From Lacrimispora xylanisolvens (lineage in GTDB: Bacteria; Bacillota; Clostridia; Lachnospirales; Lachnospiraceae): a stretch of DNA of 64,000 bases. The stretch spans positions 2,407,001 through 2,471,000 of the forward strand of contig CP070896.1 of assembly GCA_017084465.1 (NCBI GenBank), given 5' to 3'. Shown here piece by piece: positions 1 through 8,330 of the stretch; the first letter of the stretch is position 1; each line of letters begins with the position of its first letter. The notes beneath the pieces are model-generated. The model worked only from the letters and a program-made list of their open reading frames with translations, had not been told where the DNA came from and made no database searches. Made by a program: the position numbers and the translations under genes.

Positions 1-822
1 TGTAAGTATCACATTACTCAGACTTCGCAGCTCACTGTCAATTGGAAGTGGCTCCGTTTCAAACACATCAAGACATGCACCAGAAATTTCTCTGTTTTTT
101 AACGCATCTATTAAGTCTTCTTCATTTACAATCCGGCCACGGGCTGTATTGATAAATAGCGCTGTGTTTTTCATTTTCCTGAATACTTCTTTGTCGATCA
201 GCTTTTGGGTTTGCTGATTTAAAGCTGAATGTACCGTTACAATATCTGACGTTCTTACAAGATTATCAAAATCAGTTATCTGAACATTCTCATAAGACTG
301 TACAGCAGTATTTCTTGTGTAAACCAGTACATTCATATCAAACGCCTTGCATAACCCGGCTACTTTTTTACCAATCGCCCCAAATCCAATAATTCCAATG
401 GTTTTGCCTTCTAACTCGCTTCCTGTATACTCCAACTGATTTTGATCTGTCTTATTTTTCATGAAACCGTCAAGAAGCGGTATGTTTTTATAGTAAGACA
501 ATATGAATGCCATTACATGCTCGGCCACTGCATTGGCATTCACTCCAGCTGCATTGGCTGCCCAAATACCCAGTTGTGTGCAGGCATCGATATCTACATT
601 ATCGTATCCCGCACCTGTTTGTACCAATTTTAATTGTCTTGCTTTTGAAAGTAGATTTCTGTCAATTTTAACATGCTCTGGTATAATCACCTGGCAATCT
701 TCAATATGATGCAGCATTTCTTCCCCAGGCGGAACAATTACGATGTCCCATTCTTTTGGAAAACAATTTATAATATTCAATTTTGATGTTTCAGTGAAAT
801 AACCGACAATGAGAATTTTCAT
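1..822 (-). CDS. D-2-hydroxyacid dehydrogenase, NAD-binding, 3' end outside window
   Basis: The gene starts at the ATG at 820-822 behind a GAAAGGGG ribosome site and runs off the left edge after 274 codons. The N-terminal catalytic part includes VQTGAGYDNVD, followed by a Rossmann loop reading GIIGFGAIGKK and later NTARGRIVNEEDL, all typical of the phosphoglycerate/D-lactate dehydrogenase superfamily. The family reduces 2-keto acids or oxidises D-2-hydroxyacids in the cytosol; the substrate cannot be read from sequence. No frame breaks are seen. The C-terminal end is missing, so the usual catalytic His cannot be checked. It is the last minus-strand gene visible here, and a gap of about 100 bases separates it from the DtxR-like gene. 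Confidence 0.85.
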   Translation of the reverse strand, partial: MKILIVGYFTETSKLNIINCFPKEWDIVIVPPGEEMLHHIEDCQVIIPEHVKIDRNLLSKARQLKLVQTGAGYDNVDIDACTQLGIWAANAAGVNANAVAEHVMAFILSYYKNIPLLDGFMKNKTDQNQLEYTGSELEGKTIGIIGFGAIGKKVAGLCKAFDMNVLVYTRNTAVQSYENVQITDFDNLVRTSDIVTVHSALNQQTQKLIDKEVFRKMKNTALFINTARGRIVNEEDLIDALKNREISGACLDVFETEPLPIDSELRSLSNVILT

Positions 823-930
823 TTTAAAACCCCTTTCATATTTTTAAATAAAAATTTTATTTTCTTGATTTAGTATAGTTAGTCCCATCTATACAGTCAA
901 GTTCTATTCTTAAGGCAGAGTGGACTTACT

Positions 931-1323
931 CTAACCAAAATATTTTTTCAGAGCAAAAACAGAATCATTACTAATAATATGCTCCATTTTGCAGGCATCT
1001 GCACTTGCAGTCAGTTCATTGACATTACAACATGCAATGAGAAAATTTTTAATTATCTGGAACTTAGCTGTAATAATCTCACCCTGTTTACGTCCTTCCT
1101 CAGTGAGCTGAATTTCTCCACCTAAAGGTTTGATTACCAGCCCTTCATCCTGCAATGCATTTACTGCACTATGGACGCTGGGCTTGGAAACCCCTAAATA
1201 TACAGCAATATCAATCGAACGTACTAATTGGGCTCTTTGAGAAAGCATATAGATAGCCTTTAAATATTCTTCCCTTGATGGACTAAGTTTCTTTCTTATT
1301 AAATCATTCTTATCCTGTTTCAC
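931..1323 (-). CDS. DtxR/MntR-family metal-dependent transcriptional regulator
   Basis: This is an iron- or manganese-type repressor of about 130 residues. An N-terminal winged helix (SREEYLKAIYML, then SKPSVHSAVNAL as recognition helix) is followed by the dimerisation helices, including ACKMEHIIS, which matches the C-x-x-E-H metal segment of DtxR. The GTG at 1321-1323 is preferred over an upstream in-frame GTG because TTGGAGG lies directly before it. The upstream region would encode the second operator copy instead. Compared with DtxR/MntR, a helix that normally carries a His ligand reads AKFQIIKNFL, so at least one ligand appears replaced. No SH3-like third domain is present. It lies downstream of the small His-rich gene in one transcript. 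The metal sensed is unknown. Confidence 0.85.
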   Translation of the reverse strand: MKQDKNDLIRKKLSPSREEYLKAIYMLSQRAQLVRSIDIAVYLGVSKPSVHSAVNALQDEGLVIKPLGGEIQLTEEGRKQGEIITAKFQIIKNFLIACCNVNELTASADACKMEHIISNDSVFALKKYFG

Positions 1324-1354
1324 CGTTAATCCTCCAACTTTAAACTGTAGCGTA

Positions 1355-1377
1355 AAGTGTATAGTTACCATACTCTT
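1355..1377. promoter_or_regulatory. Second, imperfect DtxR-like operator copy
   Basis: Arms AAGTGTATAGT and ACCATACTCTT pair at 9 of 11 positions around a central T at 1366. The core GTATAGTTAC-CATAC closely matches the perfect palindrome at 1654-1676. It sits just before the chosen GTG start of the DtxR-like gene, between it and the small upstream gene, as expected for autoregulation (inference). Confidence 0.6.
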
Positions 1378-1385
1378 TGTCACAA

Positions 1386-1622
1386 TTATTTTTTTATCTT
1401 AGAACTCTTATTCTTCTCAATATCCGCTGGTTGATTTTTAAACAAATCAGTTTCTGTAAATACAGAACGGTCATATGGATAAACAGGTGCACTGAAGCAT
1501 TGAGAAAATGAATTAAAAAATGCTTCAAGTAGTCTTTGGTTGACTTTGAGTTTTTGTTGATACTGCTGTTCGCTAACCTCACTATGATCATGAGTATGAT
1601 GTTTGGTTATTTTCTTTTTCAT
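1386..1622 (-). CDS. Small histidine-rich protein of unknown function
   Basis: The 78-residue product begins MKKKITKHHTHDHSE, a cluster of five histidines within 12 residues, and continues as a charged, probably helical chain ending in a Lys-rich tail. It has no signal peptide or membrane segment. A strong AGGAGGG site precedes the ATG. It is the first gene after the perfect operator and lies upstream of the DtxR-like regulator, so a metal-binding or metal-handling role is an inference from the His cluster and the location. I do not recognise the family. An overlapping reading frame of similar length on the same strand has no ribosome site and is disregarded. Confidence 0.6.
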   Translation of the reverse strand: MKKKITKHHTHDHSEVSEQQYQQKLKVNQRLLEAFFNSFSQCFSAPVYPYDRSVFTETDLFKNQPADIEKNKSSKIKK

Positions 1623-1653
1623 GTTAGTCCCTCCTAACTATATACTGTGAAAA

Positions 1654-1676
1654 ATGCGTATAGTTACTATACGCAT
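1654..1676. promoter_or_regulatory. Perfect 23-bp palindrome, DtxR/MntR-type operator
   Basis: Two 11-base arms, ATGCGTATAGT and ACTATACGCAT, are exact inverted repeats around one T. The site lies 32 bases upstream of the small His-rich gene and recurs in imperfect form at 1355-1377. Its size and position fit an operator for the DtxR-like protein encoded downstream. Confidence 0.75.
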
Positions 1677-1687
1677 ATGCAAAATTT

Positions 1688-2160
1688 TTATTTGATTATA
1701 TTTTCATCAAAATTTTGAATCTTGTTAATTAAGCCTGACAAGAAATCTGACAAAAATTTTATATCCGAATCTGTAGCATCTTGCAATTCACTTTCCACCA
1801 TGCTGTTTATGATTGCATGATAATACATGTGATTTTTATGAGCGTTTTCTCCTTTTTCTGTAAGGCTCAGTAAATATCTGGATAAATTTAGTTCATCAAC
1901 TTCTTTTTTTTAACCAGAGCCTTTCTCTCCAGCTTTCTGAGAATTTCAGAAGCAGCTCCCTTTGTTACACCCAGAATATCCGCCAGACCGCCCACGTGAA
2001 TGGAAGGGTGTTCTGCTATGGCCTTTATTACATGAATTTCAGAGTGGTAAATTGGTACATCCGTTCCGTAGTAACGTGTTTTTTATCTAATTCCATTAAT
2101 GCAAACGCCAATTCTAAGGATTCATATGCGATTTTATGTTTGTTGTTTTTTTTTTTCCAT
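1688..2160 (-). pseudogene. MarR-family regulator, broken at three A/T runs
   Basis: Reading through three frame changes gives a MarR-like protein of about 155 residues. The segments are ELAFALMELDKK, then YYGTDVPIYHSEIHVIKAI, a winged helix containing HVGGLADILGVTKGAASEIL, and a C-terminal half with LSRYLLSLTEKGE. The breaks are at T-runs near 2146-2156, 2079-2084 and 1904-1911. All three are homopolymers, so sequencing error is as likely as genuine decay. The start ATG at 2158-2160 abuts the long run, so it is uncertain. It lies between the FocA-type channel gene and the DtxR operon on the same strand. MarR proteins usually sense small molecules and control adjacent genes; no target is evident. 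Confidence 0.65.
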
Positions 2161-2249
2161 ACCAACAGTATATGGTTGCCATACGCTTTTGTCAAGAATA
2201 ATTTCTTTATGCATAGTGAGGCACATATCCCACGGTATTTTTTTTATTG

Positions 2250-2297
2250 TAAAAAAAAAAAAGAGCAGGGTACATATTTCTATATACCTTGCTCTTG
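2250..2297 (-). terminator. Intrinsic terminator after the FocA/NirC-type gene
   Basis: On the minus strand AAGAGCA pairs with TGCTCTT within a longer imperfect stem (2261-2296) and is followed by a run of about twelve T. It lies directly after the channel gene stop. Confidence 0.85.
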
Positions 2298-2320
2298 AAA
2301 GAAAAAAACTAATTTTATTC

Positions 2321-3097
2321 TTACCCGACTGACTTTGATTTGGATGCATACCAATAAGGTACTGCAAGCAGAAGAGATCCCCCTACCATATTACCAACGG
2401 TAACAATCAAGATGTTTTTTATTACAGCCAAAACAGTTAACCCCGCTTCATGGGGCAATATTAGAGCAATTGAGAAAATCCCCATGTTGGCAATGGAATG
2501 CTCAAACCCGGAAGCTGAAAATGCCAATACACAAAATAGCATCATAAACAGCTTTGCACTTTCTTCTTTCATCTTGTAACACAGCCAGATTGCTAGACAA
2601 ACTACAAAGTTACACAGTACAGCGCGGAAAAATAGCTGTGCCCAAGGTATACCAAGTTTTGAAAGTGCTGTTTTTTCAATAAATACATCAGAAATTCCAA
2701 TCATAGCTTTACTTTGCACATAAATAAAAGATAATACCACGCAGCCCAGGAGATTTCCAATATAGTTTATCAGCAACAGCTTTGCTGCCTTTTTTAGACT
2801 TACCGTTCTCTCCAGGCAGCCGACAGTAAATACAAAACAATTTCCGGTAAAAAGTTCACCTCCAGCAAATGCCAACAGCCCAAGGGCTACCCAAAAAGTA
2901 AGCCCGATTGCTATCTTTCCATAAAATTTCCCTTCTACCTGGGTAATTGCAGCTACGGAAAAGGAGAGAGCAACTCCTATGATAATAAAAAATCCGGACA
3001 TCATTGCCAACACAATATATTTTGTGAGGTTTCCGCTTAAAAAATCGCTTTTGTTCTGTGCTGACTCTGCAACTTTTTTAATATCATCTGCATACAT
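2321..3097 (-). CDS. Formate/nitrite transporter family (FocA/NirC) channel
   Basis: The 258-residue integral membrane protein carries the family signature GGELFTGN near residue 80. Six hydrophobic segments (residues about 28-50, 65-85, 105-125, 155-175, 185-205 and 225-250) match the aquaporin-like FNT fold, which forms a pentameric anion channel for formate, nitrite, acetate or hydrosulphide. The start ATG follows GCAGGT. The substrate cannot be assigned because there is no neighbouring formate lyase or nitrite reductase. A strong terminator follows, and the alpha/beta hydrolase gene lies 17 bases upstream on the same strand, so the two may be co-transcribed. Confidence 0.88.
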   Translation of the reverse strand: MYADDIKKVAESAQNKSDFLSGNLTKYIVLAMMSGFFIIIGVALSFSVAAITQVEGKFYGKIAIGLTFWVALGLLAFAGGELFTGNCFVFTVGCLERTVSLKKAAKLLLINYIGNLLGCVVLSFIYVQSKAMIGISDVFIEKTALSKLGIPWAQLFFRAVLCNFVVCLAIWLCYKMKEESAKLFMMLFCVLAFSASGFEHSIANMGIFSIALILPHEAGLTVLAVIKNILIVTVGNMVGGSLLLAVPYWYASKSKSVG

Positions 3098-3114
3098 AAC
3101 TGTACCTGCCTTTA

Positions 3115-4329
3115 TTAAATTTCCTCCATGTTACAGTCAAATACTTCATCCATCCAGTCAAACATGACCTGATGGAAAAGTGCATGATTTCCCTCCTGGC
3201 AATGCTCTTCCGCTCCTTCTTCAATGGTAAATACACGGACTGTCTTGGGAGCCTTTATCTCTTCCAGCAAAGTATCCAACTGGTCTTTGGACACAAAGTG
3301 GTCTGTTTCTCCCATGGTAAGCAAAACAGGACATTTAATATTTCCGGCAATTCCTTTTAATGAAGCTTTTTTCATCTCCTCAAACACTTCATAACGATGC
3401 TGTAAGCCAAACACCCATTTTCCATTGTTAAGCATCCATTTTAAATTAGAATTGTGTTCCTCTGCCATAGCAAGCATCTGCTCTCTTTTTTCCTCTGGAA
3501 GCTGTAATACTTGCGCCAGCTGTGGATTTTGATTCAGGGTAGAATCAAAGGTATCATAAAATACATTGAAGGCGATACAAGCTTTAATCCGCTCATCAAA
3601 TGCCGCTGCTCTCGGTGCAAAATAACCACCAAGACTCATGCCAAGCAGTGCCAGCTTCTCCATATCAACCTCTGATCTCGTCTCTAAATAATCAAGAGCA
3701 GCACTTACCGGAACTTCTGCATCATGGCGCATGAAGAGATTCTGTTTCCGTAACGCTTCTCCCTGCCCTGGCATTTCAAATACAAGACAATGATAGCCTC
3801 TTTTAATTGCTGCAGCGGCACCGCAGAAATACAGTTCCTGTAATGTGGAATCATATCCGCCTATAAATACCAGAACCGGACGTTTTCTAAGCTCTCCTTT
3901 TTTATCCTCTGATGCACCGTAAAAATATCCTTTCAGATGAGTTCCTTCGTAAGGGATTTTAACAACTTCAAAATGTGTGTCTAAAAGCTCCATTCCCTTT
4001 TCAAATGCCATTACACTTTTATCAAAATTTTCCATTCTTCTTTCGTCAGTTCCATCTAGAAAGAATTCTCCAGTACGATAGTAGTTATGGGCTCGTAAAA
4101 ATGCCTCTCTGGCGCTTACCTTATGCTTTCTATTTAAACAATCCATTGCCGTCTGGTAGGTTCTGTCCGCTGTTTTTTTCCACTCCAGAAACCAGCTTTC
4201 AAAGTTTCCTTCTTCCATTTTTGCTGCGGTTGCAAGGCACTCCCCTATTTCTGCTCCCTGATAACCTGCGTATGCTGCTGCCCTTAATAATTCAAATGAA
4301 AATGCCTGATCGTCAAAATAAAATTTCAT
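3115..4329 (-). CDS. Alpha/beta hydrolase (FrsA/pseudooxynicotine-hydrolase-like)
   Basis: The product is 404 residues, with an alpha-helical N-terminal half of about 130 residues and a C-terminal alpha/beta hydrolase core. The nucleophile elbow reads LLGMSLGGYFAPR, the acid probably lies in TMGETDHF and the catalytic His in EEHCQEGNHALFH. This two-part layout resembles FrsA-like esterases and 2,6-dihydropseudooxynicotine hydrolase, which cleave ester or C-C bonds. The protein lacks a signal peptide and should be cytosolic. An AAGGAGG site precedes the ATG. The physiological substrate is unknown; the FNT channel gene follows at 17 bases. Confidence 0.8.
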   Translation of the reverse strand: MKFYFDDQAFSFELLRAAAYAGYQGAEIGECLATAAKMEEGNFESWFLEWKKTADRTYQTAMDCLNRKHKVSAREAFLRAHNYYRTGEFFLDGTDERRMENFDKSVMAFEKGMELLDTHFEVVKIPYEGTHLKGYFYGASEDKKGELRKRPVLVFIGGYDSTLQELYFCGAAAAIKRGYHCLVFEMPGQGEALRKQNLFMRHDAEVPVSAALDYLETRSEVDMEKLALLGMSLGGYFAPRAAAFDERIKACIAFNVFYDTFDSTLNQNPQLAQVLQLPEEKREQMLAMAEEHNSNLKWMLNNGKWVFGLQHRYEVFEEMKKASLKGIAGNIKCPVLLTMGETDHFVSKDQLDTLLEEIKAPKTVRVFTIEEGAEEHCQEGNHALFHQVMFDWMDEVFDCNMEEI

Positions 4330-4423
4330 GTTGGTTTCCTCCTTGTAATTGTAATATTAATTGGTATAAGTTGTTTGATAACTATTTCATTGAACAATCA
4401 GTGAATATTATTTTTTAAAAACT

Positions 4424-4455
4424 ACCTGGAAAATTATCCATTCTATTTTCCAGGT
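4424..4455 (-). terminator. Hairpin terminator downstream of the BMP lipoprotein gene
   Basis: An 11-base perfect stem (ACCTGGAAAAT with ATTTTCCAGGT) and a 10-base loop are followed on the minus strand by AGTTTTTAAAAAAT. It lies between the BMP gene and the hydrolase gene and ends the cyclase-BMP transcript. The rest of 4330-4603 is AT-rich and shows nothing else I can support. Confidence 0.75.
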
Positions 4456-4603
4456 TAAAAATTATAATCAACATTTTCATTCACCATTTGTTCAATCAAT
4501 ATTATATATCAATGTATTTTAAAATGCAATAGTTTTTTTATTGATAAATTATTACATCGTAGCCATAGGTTTACACTGATTAAAACAACTTTATTGACCT
4601 CTT

Positions 4604-5718
4604 CTATTTTAAATATATTACCTTTGCAGCCGCTAAATTAAGATCTGCTGTTGTTGAATCATCTGTTTTATTATAAATAATAACATTCCCTGCTGCTAGC
4701 TTGCCAAATATTGCATCATATTCCTGCTTTGAAAATGTACTGAATTTAGATGTTTCCATTGGAAGTCCTATGCCATTATTTTTAACTGAATAGGTCTGAG
4801 GGGCTCCCCCATGAAAGGAACCGGTATAGTAGTCCTTTAAAACATCATAAACCACTGGTTTCAGCATTTTCATGGCAGATGTAATTACTGTCTCCGATTC
4901 TGAGCTTTGATCAAGATCAACACCAATGACCTTTGCCTTATTTTCTTCTGCAGATTTCATAACCGATTTACCAATAGCTCCGCCGCATGCAAAAATCACT
5001 TGAGTACCCTGGTGATACCAATCGTCTGCTATTGACTTGATTTCCGGTGACTCAAAGAACGTACCTGTATAGTTATATGTTATTTCAACTTTTATTCCCA
5101 TTTCTTCTGCTGCCAGGTTACAGCCTTGTACGAACCCATAACCATAACGAATTACGGAGGGCACCGCCATTCCCCCCCCATAAACGCCAGCTTCTTATAG
5201 CCATCCTTTACTGCAGCATATCCGGCTAAAAATCCTGCCTGCTCCTCCGAAAATACCAGTGATAAAACATTATCGTTTATTCGGGTTTCTGTATAGGATG
5301 CATTATGAGGTTGTCCGTCAATCAAAACAAATTTTACATCCGGATATTTATCCTGCTCTATAAAGACAGGTGTTTCAAACAAAAAACCAGGGCAAACAAT
5401 TATTTTGGCGCCATTTTCAACTGCCAAATCAATCTTCTCGATGTAATTATCTGAAGTAGCTTCCTCTGGCTGATATAATTTATACGTAATATCATGTTCT
5501 TTTGCATACAGTTGGATTCCTTCCCATGTGGCCTGGCCAAAGGAATGGTCCTGGGTTGTTCCAAAGAACGATACCAAGGCTATTTCATATTTTTCTTCGT
5601 TAACAGCGGCCGTTACACTCTCTTCCGATTTTACCTTCTCTGAGTCATAACCACTGCTGCAACCAGATAAAATCATACAAACACTTGCAATTAGGAAAAA
5701 ACTTTTCATCCTCCGCAT
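4604..5718 (-). CDS. BMP-family (PnrA-like) lipoprotein, frame break at a G run
   Basis: The protein has a lipoprotein signal (MRRMKSFFLIASVCMILSGC, lipobox Cys near residue 20) and a BMP/Med ligand-binding fold: YEIALVSFFGTTQDHSFGQ, IIVCPGFLFE, and GYGFVQGCNLAAEEMG. BMP proteins bind nucleosides or related ligands outside the membrane, usually for an ABC importer. The frame changes at the eight-base C run at 5172-5179 (G on the coding strand), where homologues read GGMAVP; error is likely. The ATG at 5716-5718 is chosen over an upstream TTG because GAGGAG lies before it. It starts 12 bases after the diguanylate cyclase stop. No transporter gene is nearby, which suggests a sensory role. Confidence 0.8.
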
Positions 5719-5729
5719 CCTTTTACTCC

Positions 5730-7203
5730 TCAACTCTCTGTCATTTTCAGCTGATTTTTTCCATTTTTTTTCGCTTCATATAACGCCCTGTCCGCCGCTT
5801 TATATAGATTACTAAAATCTTGTGCGTCGTTGGGGTATAAGGAAGCACCTGCACTGAAGGTACAAGGTTGTACGTTTCCCTCCGTCTGGGATAAGACTTG
5901 CAGGCATTCCCTCATCATTTTAATTTGTTCTGCTACTTCTTGTTCCAGAAGAATGTCTTTAACAAAAATGATAAATTCATCACCGCCGATTCTGCCTACC
6001 ACATGGTGTTCACCATAAGTTTCTTTCAGATGTTGTCCCACTCTTTTTAAAACCGCATCCCCTTCTGCATGTCCACGGCTGTCATTGATATTTTTAAAAT
6101 TATCAATATCCAATATAAACAATACCCCTCCTGCACGAGGATAATCCTTTATATACTGCATAATCTTGCTCTCTGTTGCCATCTTATTATATAATCCGGT
6201 GAGCAGATCCATATTGGCTTGCTTTAGCAGCTTCTTGTTTGTATTATTATAAATAATGCGCATTACAATCATGGTTCCTATTAATACAATGACAAAGGTA
6301 ATGATCAGAGCAAGTAAATAGTCGATTAACTTTTTTATATTTCCCCACTCTCTTGTTAACAGATCATCATATAATTTCTTGTCAAACCCAATTGTAATAT
6401 ACCAGTCATTAATCCCCACAGGTGTACAAATCACATATTTATTATACGTTTGACTTGTAAAGGCAGCTATTTTTTTATTACTATTGATCGCCATCTGTAA
6501 TTGATCTGTATCGGTCTTAACATCCCAATCCTTTAATAATTGAGTTATCGTTGTTCCCTTCGGCGGTTTTTCTTTCAAGACTTCTGTGGTTATCACAATG
6601 CCATCATCTACGCTAAATATAAAATTGGCGTTATTAAATAATTTATTTTGATGAAAGAGCTTCTTAATACGGCTGACGGAATAATACATTAATATGTAAT
6701 TACTGACAGTCCCCTCCCTGACAACTGGAATTACTGAGACAACTGCTTCCGCCTGCATAATCCGTTCTTTTTGAATGTATGCATAATAAGGGGCATTCCC
6801 TGCATCTGGATGAAGCAATTCATCTTTCTCAACATTTACTTTAATACCATTTTGTGTAACTCCTACCCCATCCGTATCACAATAAACCACCATATAAGCC
6901 TGGGAATTCGCACCCAAAGTTCCAATCAAGGGTAATGTGTCCATTGGTTTTTCAATGGGTAAAGCAACTATCATATCACGAAATGCAATTCCCATGCGGG
7001 TCATATTGTCAAGATCCTCATAAATCTGGGAGGAAAATCCTCCAGCACTTGCTGCAATCTCATCCTCAACGATGGTGATGGCCGTCTTATTACTGCTAAC
7101 ACCAAATTTATATAATGTCACAAGTATTAGTATTAGCAATACGCTTATTGGCAAAATTATTGCTAAAACCTTTGGATTAGGGAGCCTTTCCGTTAATTTT
7201 CAT
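5730..7203 (-). CDS. Membrane diguanylate cyclase with extracellular dCache-like sensor
   Basis: The reconstructed protein is about 490 residues: a TM near 15-35, an extracellular region of about 250 residues with dCache-like features, a second TM (YLLALIITFVIVLIGTMIVM) and a C-terminal GGDEF domain. The active-site loop RIGGDEF is intact at about 406-410, so it should make cyclic di-GMP from GTP. The RxxD inhibitory site is absent at its usual place. The natural start is the ATG at 7201-7203 behind GGGAGGAG (MKLTERLPNP), which is out of frame by one base in the T run 7197-7200; otherwise only a weak internal TTG is available. The adjacent BMP lipoprotein may present the ligand to the sensor domain (inference). 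Confidence 0.85.
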
Positions 7204-7359
7204 ATAACTCCTCCCATCATCTGATCTATTTTGACCTCATTAGAACACTTGAATCTATCATATATTCCAAAACTCAGTTTGCACGTTTTATTAAATTCAG
7301 TTTACTATATTTCACATAAACCGTCCATAACAAGTACTGGTCTTCCATATAAAAAATAA

Positions 7360-7396
7360 GCTGGCACTCTATGGAATTACGCCTTAGAGTGCCAGC
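7360..7396 (-). terminator. Duplicated terminator hairpin of the gene remnant
   Basis: GCTGGCACTCTA pairs with TAGAGTGCCAGC around a 13-base loop. It is the counterpart of the hairpin at 9434-9484, but here the flanking T run is weaker. Confidence 0.65.
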
Positions 7397-7428
7397 TCAT
7401 TTTTGATTTATAATCTTATTTTGTAGTC

Positions 7429-7581
7429 TTATTTCTGTATAACCGGAATCCATATCTCAGCACTATATCCTGATTGTAAATCGCCAATATACATTTCCAC
7501 ATCAAAATCACAGTCAGCATGCTCATAGCTTGCTACCGGGGACCATTATGAATAGATTCTTCCCCAGACTTCATGCAACTT
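7429..7581 (-). pseudogene. 3' fragment of an AraC/effector-binding regulator gene
   Basis: The minus strand encodes about 50 codons matching the C terminus of the 9511-10384 product: [11 protein letters not shown], then [17 protein letters not shown], ending EIWIPVIQK. At the position where the intact gene has GAA (Glu) this copy has TAA, so it is inactive as well as truncated. It is a relic of a duplication. The remainder of the gap, 7582-7849, is AT-rich and contains one TTGACA/18/TACAAT promoter-like sequence at 7591-7620 that points to the plus strand and could serve the sigma gene. Confidence 0.75.
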
Positions 7582-7849
7582 CTAATCCCTTTGACATATA
7601 TAAGACTATTATCATACAATATCTTTATATATTTATCAATATTCTATAGAATAGATACCTTTATTCGCTCAAACTGAGCTAAATTTTATACGCCTTAAAA
7701 ATAACTTCAAATTACCAGTAAATAATTTACTTTTCCAATGTAACGAATTGCTTCTAAAATGGATATATGTTTTGGAAGGTGATTCCATTTATAAATAAGT
7801 TATTTACTTAAAGAACGATACAAAGTGATATGGCTGAGGAGGTGATTGT

Positions 7850-8330
7850 GTGTGGGAAATGGATGGGATTTACAAAGAACATGCAGACTTAATTTATAAA
7901 TACTTGTTTTCCCTGTCTTTAAACGCTCATACAGCAGAAGAATTGACACAAGAGACTTTTTATCGTGCCATGTTATCCATTAATACATATAACGGAAACT
8001 GTAAACTGTCTACATGGCTCTGCCAGATCGCGAAACATCTATGGTTTCAGGAATTGGATAAAAAACCGACGAAAAAAAACGGAACCATTGGATGAATCTT
8101 TTCCTGATTATTCAAAATCCGTTGAGTCTACTGTGTTAGATAAACAGGATAAAATGTCTATATACCGTATGCTTCACAATCTGCCCGAGCCTATGAGAGA
8201 GGTTATGTATCTGAGGCTTTCCGGAGAACTTAGTTTCAAAGAAATAGGAGATCTTTTAAATCAATCAGAGACATGGGCACGGGTAACCTTTTATCGAGGT
8301 AAGAAAAAATTAATGGAGGGGTTGGAATGA
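7850..8330 (+). CDS. ECF-type RNA polymerase sigma factor (frame break at an A run)
   Basis: Reconstruction gives about 160 residues. The N-terminal sigma-2 region contains AEELTQETFYRAMLSI and LSTWLCQIAKHLWFQEL. After a linker, the sigma-4 region reads LPEPMREVMYLRLSGELSFKEIGDLL with a recognition helix. Frame changes at the eight-A run at 8072-8079, and dropping one A joins KKPTKK to TEPLDESFPDY. The GTG start follows GGAGGTG. The stop overlaps the ATG of the anti-sigma gene (ATGA), so the two are translationally coupled. ECF factors are usually held inactive by the partner and recruited by envelope stress or peptides. Target promoters cannot be read here. Confidence 0.87.

Larger units (their letters stand above)
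7321..7581. repeat. Copy A of a ~260-bp direct repeat (partner 9403-9663)
   Basis: This stretch matches 9403-9663 at roughly 85% by eye, starting CCGTCCATAACAA and ending CTTCATGCAACTT. It includes the same terminator hairpin and the last ~50 codons of the AraC/effector gene. The repeats flank the sigma/anti-sigma operon. Confidence 0.85.

Noticed and set aside
7739-7770. TGTAAC resembling an ECF -35 box upstream of the sigma gene
   Set aside because: No CGTC/CGTA-like -10 at 16-17 bases; cannot support an autoregulated ECF promoter.
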